The notes under the pieces are model-generated. The model was not told the DNA's origin and ran no database searches. It saw only the letters and a list, made by a program, of their open reading frames with translations. A DNA stretch of 64,000 nucleotides, from positions 1,612,001-1,676,000 of the forward strand of contig NZ_CP045652.1 of the NCBI RefSeq assembly GCF_009557615.1, in the 5' to 3' direction. Below are positions 34,086 through 42,074 of this stretch, piece after piece (the first letter of the stretch is position 1; each line of letters begins with the position of its first letter). Source of the stretch: Sphingobacteruim zhuxiongii. GTDB lineage: Bacteria > Bacteroidota > Bacteroidia > Sphingobacteriales > Sphingobacteriaceae. Both the position numbers and the translations under genes were made by a program.

Positions 34086-34304
34086 TTTATTTACGATATC
34101 ATTTTTACTTATGTTTATTTAATTTAAAGGTAAATAACAATTATCTGAAATGAAAATATATGTCTGTTAAAAATTATTGTTAACTCATTTATGTAAAATA
34201 GCTGTTAACTATTCAATATTGTTTTGTGAATTGTTCTAAATCAGATTAAATCATTGTTTATTTCGAAAGCCTTGACGAAATAATCTTTATATTGTTCGAA
34301 AATT

Positions 34305-34320
34305 ATTCGATTGATCGAAT
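34305..34320. promoter_or_regulatory. Palindrome just upstream of phospholipase C
   Basis: ATTCGAT, TG, ATCGAAT: a perfect 7-bp inverted repeat centred 30 bases before the ATG, next to a second TTCGAA motif at 34295. It could be an operator or a short mRNA hairpin in the leader. The remaining bases from 34086 to 34341 show no gene. Confidence 0.45.
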
Positions 34321-34341
34321 TGTTCATTATAATCGTACTTC

Positions 34342-36807
34342 ATGAATACTAGAAGAGACTTTTTAAAGAAAGCTTCCTTGTTAGCAGGTGCAACTGCTGC
34401 GACTCAATTTATGCCGGATTCTATTCAACGTGCATTAGCCATCGACGCTCCTGCTGGTTCAACATATTTGGACGCTGAACACATTGTGTTCCTAATGCAA
34501 GAAAATAGATCATTCGATCATAGCTATGGTACATTGAAAGGTGTACGCGGATTCAATGATCCACGCACGATTAAGAATAATGGCATTCCAATTTGGGTGC
34601 AGAAAGACCATCAAGATAGATATTTTACACCTTTCCATTTAGATATCGAGAAGACGAAATCTACTTGGATGGGTTCCTTACCACATGGATGGCGCGATAT
34701 GGTTTATGCACGGAATGATGGTAAAATGAATACTTGGTTAGAAGCGAAGCGGGCGGGTAATCCGAATTATCAACATATGCCATTGACTTTAGGATTCTAC
34801 AATAGACAAGATCTTCCATTTTATTATGCTTTTGCGGATGCCTTTACGGTATGTGATCAGCATTTTTGTTCGTCCTTAACCGGTACGAGTGCAAATCGTT
34901 CATACTTTTGGTCAGGTACGATTCGTGAAGAGCCTCGTAATCCAGAATCGACAGCTCATGTCGACAATGGACAGATAAATTATCGAGATATTTCATGGAA
35001 GACTTTTCCAGAGCGCTTGCAGGAAGCTGGTGTTGATTGGCGAGTTTATCAGAATGAGTTGAGTTTGCCTGTAGGATTTGTTGGTGAAGAGGAAGATTGG
35101 TTGGCAAATTTTACCGATAATAACTTGGAATTTTATAAGCAATATCAAGTAAAATTCCATCCTGCATATTATGATTATATCAAGAAAGAGATTCCTAAGA
35201 TTGAACATCAGTTAATGACAAGTCGGTATGCTAGTGAAGAAGCGTACAAGAAGGTCGTCAATCGTTTGGAAGGTTATAAGCGTGATGTTGAGCAATATTC
35301 CCCTGAGAATTTTGCCAAATTAAGTCAGCATGATCAAGAAATCCATAGACGTGCCTTTACAACGAACACGGATGATCCGGATTATCACAGTTTGACTGAT
35401 ATTAATTATGATGATCAAGGAGAACAAAAAACTGTTCAGGTTCCAAAAGGCGATTTGTTCCATCAATTCAGAAAGGATGTGGAAGCGAATAAATTACCTA
35501 CCGTATCTTGGTTAGTTGCTCCATGTCGTTTTTCTGATCATCCAGGTTCACCTTGGTTTGGTGCGTGGTATGTGTCGGAGACCTTAGATATTTTAACTAA
35601 GAATCCTGAGGTTTGGAAGAAGACGATTTTTGTACTTACCTACGATGAGAATGATGGTTATTTTGATCATATTCCACCATTTGTTCCTGCTTTACATAGC
35701 CGTCCTGAGACCGGTGCTGTTCCGAAAGGTATGGACACCGCAGATGAATATGTGACGAATGCGCAGGAGATTAAACGCAGTGGAAATCCGGATAGCGATT
35801 TGGACTCGCCAATCGGTTTAGGCTTCCGTGTACCCTTAGTGATTGCTTCACCATGGACAAAGGGGGGCTGGGTAAACTCCGAAGTTTTTGATCATACGTC
35901 GACACTTCAATTTATGGAGCATTTTATTCAGAAGAAAACAGGGAAAAAAGTAGTGGAATCGAATATCAGTGCGTGGCGTCGTTTGGTATGTGGCGATTTA
36001 ACCTCTGTATTTCGTAAACCGGAGGATTCGCAAAGACCGACGATTGAATTCGTCGATCGGGATGCCGAAGTTAGTCGGATATATAAAGCTCAAGCAAAAG
36101 GACTTCCGGAAGATTTTGATGTGCTGAATAGCCTTACAGATGTTAATGCTTTAAATTTTACGAATGGGCATAATGGATTACGTTTAGCAGAGAAAGGAAC
36201 TAAGGCAGCTTGTGCAATCCCTTACGATATGGACGTTAACTTTGCCATTGATAGAACACATAAAACGTTGACACTATCTTTCCAAGTTGCTGGAAAACTT
36301 CCTGCAAAGAAAGTTGTGGGTGTTCCATTTTTTGCTAAAAGTGCTGTGCCTTTTGGTGAATCGGCAGAATTAGATCGCGTATTCAATTTTGCAGTAAAGC
36401 CAGGAGAATCAATTCACTACAAATGGTCAATCGATCAATTTATTGGTAATGTTGTCGATATTGAAGTTTATGGTCCAAATGGATTCTATCGTCGTTTTAA
36501 GTTTGATAAGAATCAGCTGCCTTCAGCAATCAAAGCTACAGCCGCCGATTATAAACATGGTTTTTCCTTAAAGTTTGATTCCTCGTTTGCTGATCTAATG
36601 ATTCGCGATACATTCTATCAACAGGAGGAGAAGCAAATTGCAAAGGGGCAATCTGTGACGCATCGTTGGAATTTACAAAAATCTTCGGGCTGGTATCAGT
36701 TTGAGATAAGCAGCAAAGCGGATGCTACTTTGTCCTTGGTTTACGCCGGACATCAAGAGAATGGTAAACCTAGTATCACCGATCCACAGATGGGTGGAGC
36801 TTCCTAA
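34342..36807 (+). CDS. Phosphocholine-specific phospholipase C, Tat-exported
   Basis: An 821-residue phosphoesterase of the bacterial non-zinc phospholipase C/acid phosphatase superfamily, hydrolysing phosphatidylcholine or sphingomyelin. The twin-arginine signal NTRRDFLKKASLLAG shows export in a folded state. The N-terminal catalytic domain has EHIVFLMQENRSFDHSYGTL near residue 47 (metal and nucleophile region), HGWRDMV, SSLTGTSANRSYFWSG and FVLTYDENDGYFDHIPPF near 432; two C-terminal beta-sandwich domains of the DUF756 type fill residues about 600-810. The length fits PlcN/PlcH-type enzymes. It is a single gene with a terminator after it and a palindrome before it; no pho box was sought successfully. 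Confidence 0.94.
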   Translation: MNTRRDFLKKASLLAGATAATQFMPDSIQRALAIDAPAGSTYLDAEHIVFLMQENRSFDHSYGTLKGVRGFNDPRTIKNNGIPIWVQKDHQDRYFTPFHLDIEKTKSTWMGSLPHGWRDMVYARNDGKMNTWLEAKRAGNPNYQHMPLTLGFYNRQDLPFYYAFADAFTVCDQHFCSSLTGTSANRSYFWSGTIREEPRNPESTAHVDNGQINYRDISWKTFPERLQEAGVDWRVYQNELSLPVGFVGEEEDWLANFTDNNLEFYKQYQVKFHPAYYDYIKKEIPKIEHQLMTSRYASEEAYKKVVNRLEGYKRDVEQYSPENFAKLSQHDQEIHRRAFTTNTDDPDYHSLTDINYDDQGEQKTVQVPKGDLFHQFRKDVEANKLPTVSWLVAPCRFSDHPGSPWFGAWYVSETLDILTKNPEVWKKTIFVLTYDENDGYFDHIPPFVPALHSRPETGAVPKGMDTADEYVTNAQEIKRSGNPDSDLDSPIGLGFRVPLVIASPWTKGGWVNSEVFDHTSTLQFMEHFIQKKTGKKVVESNISAWRRLVCGDLTSVFRKPEDSQRPTIEFVDRDAEVSRIYKAQAKGLPEDFDVLNSLTDVNALNFTNGHNGLRLAEKGTKAACAIPYDMDVNFAIDRTHKTLTLSFQVAGKLPAKKVVGVPFFAKSAVPFGESAELDRVFNFAVKPGESIHYKWSIDQFIGNVVDIEVYGPNGFYRRFKFDKNQLPSAIKATAADYKHGFSLKFDSSFADLMIRDTFYQQEEKQIAKGQSVTHRWNLQKSSGWYQFEISSKADATLSLVYAGHQENGKPSITDPQMGGAS

Positions 36808-36852
36808 GCTACTTAGATGAGTTTGTATTCAAGCAGTTGATATTTAAAATAT

Positions 36853-36880
36853 AGGCCCTATTATTTAGGGCCTTCTTTTT
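36853..36880 (+). terminator. Intrinsic terminator of phospholipase C
   Basis: An 8-bp stem (36853-36860 with 36866-36873), 5-base loop and TCTTTTT tail, 45 bases after the stop. Confidence 0.75.
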
Positions 36881-36931
36881 ACAAGGAATATGATTCAAGT
36901 GTTCTTGATTACACTCGTGCCTGCTGTCTAG

Positions 36932-37780
36932 TTAATCGTCCTTTCTGAAGTAGGTTGGAATGGTAAGTTTATTGGCAATCGTTTTCGGAAGACTTCTCGA
37001 GAAAAGATTACGGAAAAAGCTTTTTCGCGTATAGGATACCAATAATAAATCGACAGCTTCTTCTTCCACCAATCTTTCGACAGCGTAGGGGATAGGCTCG
37101 TTGACATCCAATCGGTTGACCATCTCATAGTCATGATATGTAAGCTCGTTAATGCCGATGTCCTTCATTAGGCGTTCCTGCCAGAATAAGATATCTTCGT
37201 TTTTAGGTTTTTTGTTTACTTCATTGACATGAAGCAAAGCAACTTGTAAACTAGGACTTGTTCTGCCAATGAAATCTTTTAAGATTTCGACATCATTTTC
37301 TTTAAAATTAGTTAGAAAGCCGACCTTTTCGAGTTTAAAAGATTTTGCGCTTGCAGGGACCGCGAGTACACCAATCGGAGAATGACGTATTAATTCATAC
37401 GTATTACTCCCCAAAGCAACATTCACAAGTCCACTAGCACCTTTTGTTCCCATCACTAAGAACTTAATTGGGTTTGCTTCAATAAGCGCTAGTACGATGT
37501 CATTTAAATTTCCTTCCATACATGCTGCAGTACAGTCGATGTCTGGATAGGTGGCTCTAAATCGAGTGTTAAATGCTTCCATATCCTGTTCTGCCGCGGC
37601 GATATTGTGCACGCTTACAGCGTCTTTAAATTCTTGCGTCGCGAGTAATCGTGAAAAAGTTTGGTACACATGGAGTAACTGTATATTCCAATCGTATTTC
37701 TTGGCTAGTTCAGCAGCATAACAGGCTGCAATCCATGCGTTTTCGGAAAAGTCTATGGGGACGAGTAAGACATGTTTCAT
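36932..37780 (-). CDS. Universal stress protein, tandem UspA domains
   Basis: A 282-residue cytosolic protein with two UspA domains. The first starts HVLLVPIDFSENAWIAACYAAEL and ends with the nucleotide-binding GTKGASGLVNVALGSNTYELI; the second (about 150-282) is diverged, with YTRKSFFRNLFSRSLPKTIANK replacing the G-2x-G-9x-G loop. ATP binding is therefore likely only in the first half. Such proteins rise under starvation, oxidative or envelope stress. A consensus promoter precedes it. It is a paralogue of the Usp gene at 38366. Confidence 0.9.
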   Translation of the reverse strand: MKHVLLVPIDFSENAWIAACYAAELAKKYDWNIQLLHVYQTFSRLLATQEFKDAVSVHNIAAAEQDMEAFNTRFRATYPDIDCTAACMEGNLNDIVLALIEANPIKFLVMGTKGASGLVNVALGSNTYELIRHSPIGVLAVPASAKSFKLEKVGFLTNFKENDVEILKDFIGRTSPSLQVALLHVNEVNKKPKNEDILFWQERLMKDIGINELTYHDYEMVNRLDVNEPIPYAVERLVEEEAVDLLLVSYTRKSFFRNLFSRSLPKTIANKLTIPTYFRKDD

Positions 37781-37808
37781 AATGATGGCAATTAAGAAGG
37801 TTATAAAT

Positions 37809-37839
37809 CAAATATACCCAAATCAAAAAATCCAAGCAA
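37809..37839 (-). promoter_or_regulatory. Bacteroidota-type promoter of the universal stress gene
   Basis: On the minus strand: TTG (37839-37837), 20 bases, TATATTTG (37816-37809). The leader to the ATG at 37780 is about 25 bases. Confidence 0.6.
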
Positions 37840-38015
37840 GTGAATGGGTATTGGTGCAATCAATTTGTAGCGAAATCCGCTATGCTTGTTAAATATTGTT
37901 AAGCCTTGGTTTATTACATACGATGCTTACCGCTACGGCGTTATTATAGCAAAGAAAGCGAAGCAAAGAGTAAAAGAGTAAGTAATTTCATAATTAGGTT
38001 AATAATTGGTTTGTT
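37840..38015. other. Intergenic region, no confident gene
   Basis: Between the two stress-protein units. One plus-strand frame (37886-37981, TTG start, 31 codons, reading KPWFITYDAYRYGVIIAKKA in part) precedes the terminator at 38016, but start and length are poor, so it is not called. Confidence 0.4.
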
Positions 38016-38048
38016 AAAAATCCTGAAGTTCCCAACTTCAGGATTTTT
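38016..38048. terminator. Bidirectional terminator
   Basis: A perfect 15-bp stem (38016-38030 with 38034-38048), loop CCC, with a T run on both strands. It ends the minus-strand unit 39214-38126. Confidence 0.85.
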
Positions 38049-38125
38049 TTATGTGTTGATTCTCTCCTAACGGAGTGTGTTATTAATTACTTGTGGCTCG
38101 ATTTTAATACCAACGAAGGCATTTA

Positions 38126-38362
38126 CTATTTTAACATCATTGCCTCTTTATGATTGAGAACTTGTTTATAGGTAGGATCTCCATTTAGAAAAAGGTTTTC
38201 ATGAAAGGGGGCAGGCACCAAAACTTTAGCTTCGAATTTATCCATCGGAATAAAAAAGAGGACACCATGCGATACGGACTTATCGTCGATTATCTGCGTG
38301 TATTTACTTGCCTTTTCTCCAAGTTTTTTATCCTTTTCTAGTTTTTTGATCAGTAACTGCAT
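38126..38362 (-). CDS. Hypothetical protein next to a universal stress gene
   Basis: A 78-residue cytosolic protein of no recognised family. It opens with a charged helix (MQLLIKKLEKDKKLGEKASKY) and continues with strands (GVLFFIPMDKFEAKVLVPAP) and a short final helix. It begins three bases after the stop of the universal stress gene, so the two are translationally linked, which suggests a partner or accessory role under the same stress signal. A bidirectional terminator follows its stop. Confidence 0.65.
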   Translation of the reverse strand: MQLLIKKLEKDKKLGEKASKYTQIIDDKSVSHGVLFFIPMDKFEAKVLVPAPFHENLFLNGDPTYKQVLNHKEAMMLK

Positions 38363-38365
38363 AAC

Positions 38366-39214
38366 TTATTTCTCTTCATGGAATACTAAAATAGGAACTT
38401 TAGAGTGAAAAGCTAGATTGTTACTAACACTATTGTTAAACATGCGGTCAAAAAAGCTTCTGTTGCGCTTCACGACAGCAAGGATATCGATATTATTCTC
38501 TAATAAGTATGTCGTGATGGTATTTTCAACGCTCTCGACTTCGTCTAGTAGCACATAATTGATATCCTCATTGGGGAATTCATGTCTCCAATTTTCAGTC
38601 TGCAACAAAATATCGTCGACTTTTGAATTCCGAAGGATATTTAAACAATCTAATCTAGCGTTGACAGCTTTCGCCATGACGAGTGCCTCGCGCAATGCAG
38701 GTTTGTCTTTATCGCGGAATAGCGTTGTAAAGACTACGCGTCTAATGCCCTGATATTTGGCATGCGGCGGTACAGCAAGCACTGGATTTTGAATGCTCTT
38801 AATGACATTTACTGTATTTGATCCGATAATTTTAGATAGAAATCCGCTTTCTCCATGGGTTCCCATCACCACAAGATGGATTTTTTCCCGTTCTGCGATT
38901 TTCTTTACGACAGAAGCGACAGGCCCTTCTTCGAATAGAAAAACAAGTTCTACCTCTGCAGCGCCTTCTTTCTCGGCGATTTCACGCATACCCTGGGTTT
39001 TCTTCTTATAAGTTTCGAATTGATTGAGTTCGATCGTTTGGTATACTTCGCCAATCAGCTCTGGGTGTCCAGCATGGGTTGCCGATAAAACGGGTTCAAC
39101 ATAGGTATATAGAACGTAAATCTTTGCATCGATTGATTTGGCAATATGCAAAGCGTAGACAAAAGCATTTGTAGCAATGTCTGAAAAATCGGTGGGGAAT
39201 AGTATGGCTCTCAT
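38366..39214 (-). CDS. Universal stress protein, tandem UspA domains
   Basis: A 282-residue protein with two UspA domains. Domain one starts AILFPTDFSDIATNAFVYAL and ends GTHGESGFLSKIIGSNTVNVI, an intact ATP-binding loop; domain two from about residue 150 ends KRNRSFFDRMFNNSVSNNLAF, without the Gly-rich loop. Same length and layout as the paralogue at 36932. ATG 39214 is used rather than the frame start 21 bases earlier, because the first strand begins MRAILFPTDFS. The 78-residue gene follows three bases downstream. Confidence 0.88.
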   Translation of the reverse strand: MRAILFPTDFSDIATNAFVYALHIAKSIDAKIYVLYTYVEPVLSATHAGHPELIGEVYQTIELNQFETYKKKTQGMREIAEKEGAAEVELVFLFEEGPVASVVKKIAEREKIHLVVMGTHGESGFLSKIIGSNTVNVIKSIQNPVLAVPPHAKYQGIRRVVFTTLFRDKDKPALREALVMAKAVNARLDCLNILRNSKVDDILLQTENWRHEFPNEDINYVLLDEVESVENTITTYLLENNIDILAVVKRNRSFFDRMFNNSVSNNLAFHSKVPILVFHEEK

Positions 39215-39427
39215 GATAGTGCTTTTTGAAGTCACTTAAATTTACCAATTATTTATCATATTGTTAATGACGTAGGTCATTAATTGAAATTGAGCTGTAG
39301 CATTTTATGCAGATTCTACGTACTCATATAAAATAAGTAATTTTGGGTATATGAATATTGAATAAGGCTATTTAATCGATTGATAGGAAGACAAGAAATG
39401 ACGTTAGTATTGGAGCTTAGATAACCA

Positions 39428-40036
39428 GTGGGAATTTTAAACAAATACCTTGGAAATAGCGCCCCATTGAACCTTAGAGTTGCTTTGGAGAAGTGTGCTA
39501 TGTCTAACTCTGAGAAGAGCAAGGCATTTTTGTATAAGAAATTCTACGGTTACGTCATGACGATTGTATTCCGTTACATGAAGCATGAGATGGAAGCAGA
39601 AGAGCTTACGAACGAATGCTTTGTGAAGGTTTTCTCGAAGATCAATAGTTTCAGCATTCATGACGATGAGGTCATTTTGGAGAAAACCTTCAAAGCTTGG
39701 ATTGGCCGAATAGCGGTAAATACGTCTATAGATGCATTACGCGTGCGCAAGCAAATGTATATGCTAGACGACTTAAACGGTAGTGACACGCTGCATTTTT
39801 CCGTTGAAGCTGATAACCGATTAGAGTATAATGATATTATTGCTCTAATCCGTGAACTTCCTGATATACAGCGTTCCATATTCAATATGTACGAAATTGA
39901 GGGTTTCTCCCATGAGGAGATTAGTAAAGAGTTAGGTATTCCTGAGAGTACATCCCGGACATATTTAACGCGCGCGAAGCAGAAGTTGAGAAAGCTTTAT
40001 GCCTCGCAAATTAATTTAGAAAGAATACAATCCTGA
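39428..40036 (+). CDS. ECF-type RNA polymerase sigma factor
   Basis: A 202-residue extracytoplasmic-function sigma-70. Region 2 is at about residues 38-110 (FLYKKFYGYVMTIVFRYM, then EAEELTNECFVKVFSKI) and region 4 at 140-195 (LPDIQRSIFNMYEIEGFSHEEISKELGIPESTSRTYLTRAKQKLRKL), with the helix-turn-helix near the end. It would direct RNA polymerase to envelope-response promoters. The start may be GTG at 39428 as used, or ATG at 39500, which would remove 24 residues. The membrane/barrel gene 13 bases downstream is the likely regulator. Confidence 0.85.
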   Translation: MGILNKYLGNSAPLNLRVALEKCAMSNSEKSKAFLYKKFYGYVMTIVFRYMKHEMEAEELTNECFVKVFSKINSFSIHDDEVILEKTFKAWIGRIAVNTSIDALRVRKQMYMLDDLNGSDTLHFSVEADNRLEYNDIIALIRELPDIQRSIFNMYEIEGFSHEEISKELGIPESTSRTYLTRAKQKLRKLYASQINLERIQS

Positions 40037-40049
40037 TCTGTTTAGAAAA

Positions 40050-41405
40050 ATGGAAAGCAAGAAGAATAGAGACATTATTGATCACATTGTTCGGTCATTA
40101 AGAGATAAGGAGGAGCTACCTTATCGAGAAGGTGCTTGGGAGAATTTCCAAAGCAGCCAGTTTGGCCCTAAGCGTAGTAAGTCAGCCGTATATTATTGGG
40201 CTGCTAGTGCTGCTGCGGCCTTACTTTTTGGCTTTTTTGCGGTGAATCGCTGGGTAGAGAGTCCAATTTCGGAAAACACGCTCAGTACTGTGAATTCGGG
40301 TCCTTCTCAAGAAGCGATCATTGCGCCTGAGACTCAAGACTCTAATTCAACACTGCTTGATTATGTTCAAGCGGACAACCTTCAAGCTGGAAACTCCATT
40401 AGCTCAGGAGCCAATTCTAGTGTGAGTAATTGGATGTCCTTTCAAAATACTAATCCTGATTATGTGAGCGAGACGAGTCGTACAGAGTTTACAATCGGTG
40501 ATATGCAAGCTGCTTCAGTAGATTTTGTTAATAAGTTGGCCAATATTCCAATGTTGCAACCTGCGGGCGTTGTGGTTGAGCATTCTGTTAATTTTGCAAA
40601 CGCGAAGCCTAGGTCTGATGGCCCGATGAATCAAGTTATGGCTTATCAAGGGGATCAGTTTGCCGTACAGTCGACCGGTTCAGCACCCAAGCTATCGCAA
40701 AAGAAATTTAGTTTTGCGGAGAAGTTTGATTTGGGATTATTTGTTTCGCCAAGTTCTACAGATGAGCAGATGAATTTCGGAGGAGGTATGCTTTTAGGTT
40801 ATAATATCACTAAAAACCTGAGTGTACGAACTGGCCTAGCGTACAATCAATATCAAGTCGGTTTAATGAAAGATCCAGTAGGTAATCCGGAGACCCAAGT
40901 ACTCGCGTCTTCAGATGTCTTAGAACAGGATGCTAAATATAGCATGATTACCATGCAGGCTAGTCGCACGATGATTTTACCAAATGTAAATGCGGTGAGC
41001 GGGAATGTGCAAGCTTTTGAAATACCGTTGGAAGTGAAGTTTAAGGCTAATTCCGGTATTTATGCTTCTTCGGGGATGACATATGCGGTTGTCCTTAATC
41101 AGAATCGCTTTACCCACTTTATCGAAAACGCAAATGCAGATTTATTTGATAAGGGTTTACCAAGTTCATCTAAGGAGATGAATGATGCGGTACAACCGGT
41201 GACTCGTAAAGTAAAAACAGACGAACAAAACGTGAATACCAATAATTTCGGTGGCTTTATCAACTTATCGATTGGTAAAGAGATGAAAGTTAATAAGCGT
41301 TTGAATTTATCAGTAGAACCCTACGTGAAGTTACCAGTTGGAAGTTTTAAGCAAGCGGATATGAATTATACCAACGGAGGTATAAGAATTATCACAAACT
41401 TTTAA
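40050..41405 (+). CDS. Membrane-anchored outer-membrane-barrel-like protein, putative sigma regulator
   Basis: A 451-residue protein with an unusual layout. Residues 1-42 are cytoplasm-like and charged (DHIVRSLRDKEELPYREGAWENF); a single membrane segment follows at about 46-64 (VYYWAASAAAALLFGFF); then a long Ser/Asn-rich linker; and from about 225 to the end a beta-barrel-like domain of the porin family (FDLGLFVSPSS, NFGGGMLLGYNITKNLSVRTGLAYNQ, ending YTNGGIRIITNF). Its place right after an ECF sigma gene and the N-terminal segment suggest an anti-sigma role, but this is inference from position. No typical zinc anti-sigma HxxxCxxC motif is present. Confidence 0.7.
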   Translation: MESKKNRDIIDHIVRSLRDKEELPYREGAWENFQSSQFGPKRSKSAVYYWAASAAAALLFGFFAVNRWVESPISENTLSTVNSGPSQEAIIAPETQDSNSTLLDYVQADNLQAGNSISSGANSSVSNWMSFQNTNPDYVSETSRTEFTIGDMQAASVDFVNKLANIPMLQPAGVVVEHSVNFANAKPRSDGPMNQVMAYQGDQFAVQSTGSAPKLSQKKFSFAEKFDLGLFVSPSSTDEQMNFGGGMLLGYNITKNLSVRTGLAYNQYQVGLMKDPVGNPETQVLASSDVLEQDAKYSMITMQASRTMILPNVNAVSGNVQAFEIPLEVKFKANSGIYASSGMTYAVVLNQNRFTHFIENANADLFDKGLPSSSKEMNDAVQPVTRKVKTDEQNVNTNNFGGFINLSIGKEMKVNKRLNLSVEPYVKLPVGSFKQADMNYTNGGIRIITNF

Positions 41406-41411
41406 AGGATA

Positions 41412-42023
41412 CTAAATTTCATCTATTCTTACCCAGGACATTCCTGCGGCAATTGCTCCTTGTACCCCAGGATCTCCGTCTTCAAAGACTAAGCAATCAA
41501 TTGGATCTACTTGAAGGTGTTCCGCGGCAAGCAGAAAAGGTTGTGGAGAAGGTTTCCCAAACTCCGTATCGCCGGCGCATACCAGTGTTTGATATTTCCC
41601 TTTCACTTCAATAACGTCTAAAGTAATGTTCAATGTAGAACGGGATCCCCCGGAAACTACCGCTATTTTTTTGATGTCATGGAAGTCAAATAAGATTTGG
41701 CGTACGAAATCAATCGGTTTTGTTTGTTGAATGAATTCTTGAATGAAAATTGCGGATTTCCTTTTGGCAAATACTTCAAAATCCAATTCCACTTGATATC
41801 GTTGACTAATTTCTTTCGCAACAGCAACTGTTGGCCATCCTGCCGTTTCGTCGATTAAGTCTGGATTTAAGGTTATACCGTATTCTTTGGCTGCCGCAAC
41901 ATAGGACGCTTTATGGGCATACATGTTATCGGCAAGTGTGCCGTCAACGTCAAATAATAGTGCTTTAAAGGGAGTGGAGAGTTCTTTAAGTTTTAGGTAT
42001 TTGTACAATGATTGTTCATTCAT
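41412..42023 (-). CDS. HAD-family hydrolase, phosphoglucomutase/phosphatase-like
   Basis: A 203-residue HAD subfamily IA enzyme. Motifs in order: FDVDGTLADN (nucleophile Asp, residue 25), VVSGGSRSTL (motif II), FGKPSPQPF (motif III Lys) and FEDGDPGVQGAIAAGM (motif IV; FEDS is usual at this place). The substrate is not known; it resembles sugar-phosphate phosphatases of the YqaB group. A -7 box ends four bases before the ATG, so translation may be leaderless. It is convergent with the sigma-operon gene. Confidence 0.87.
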   Translation of the reverse strand: MNEQSLYKYLKLKELSTPFKALLFDVDGTLADNMYAHKASYVAAAKEYGITLNPDLIDETAGWPTVAVAKEISQRYQVELDFEVFAKRKSAIFIQEFIQQTKPIDFVRQILFDFHDIKKIAVVSGGSRSTLNITLDVIEVKGKYQTLVCAGDTEFGKPSPQPFLLAAEHLQVDPIDCLVFEDGDPGVQGAIAAGMSWVRIDEI

Positions 42024-42027
42024 GGCA

Positions 42028-42035
42028 CAAAGGTA
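42028..42035 (-). promoter_or_regulatory. -7 box upstream of the HAD gene
   Basis: TACCTTTG on the minus strand ends four bases before the ATG at 42023. It overlaps the base of a terminator hairpin (42033-42067), and no -33 TTG fits, so it may be coincidental. Confidence 0.3.
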
Positions 42036-42067
42036 AGAAAGTCTCCGTAATTGGGAGACTTTCTTAC
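42033..42067 (-). terminator. Hairpin terminator of proline dehydrogenase
   Basis: A perfect 14-bp stem (42033-42046 with 42054-42067) and 7-base loop, eight bases after the stop of the minus-strand proline dehydrogenase. The T tail is short. Confidence 0.6.
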
Positions 42068-42074
42068 TATTGAA

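Noticed and set aside
33962..34153. Plus-strand frame of 63 codons
   Set aside because: Very basic, low-complexity translation with no domain; the minus-strand frame over the same bases is a far better membrane protein.
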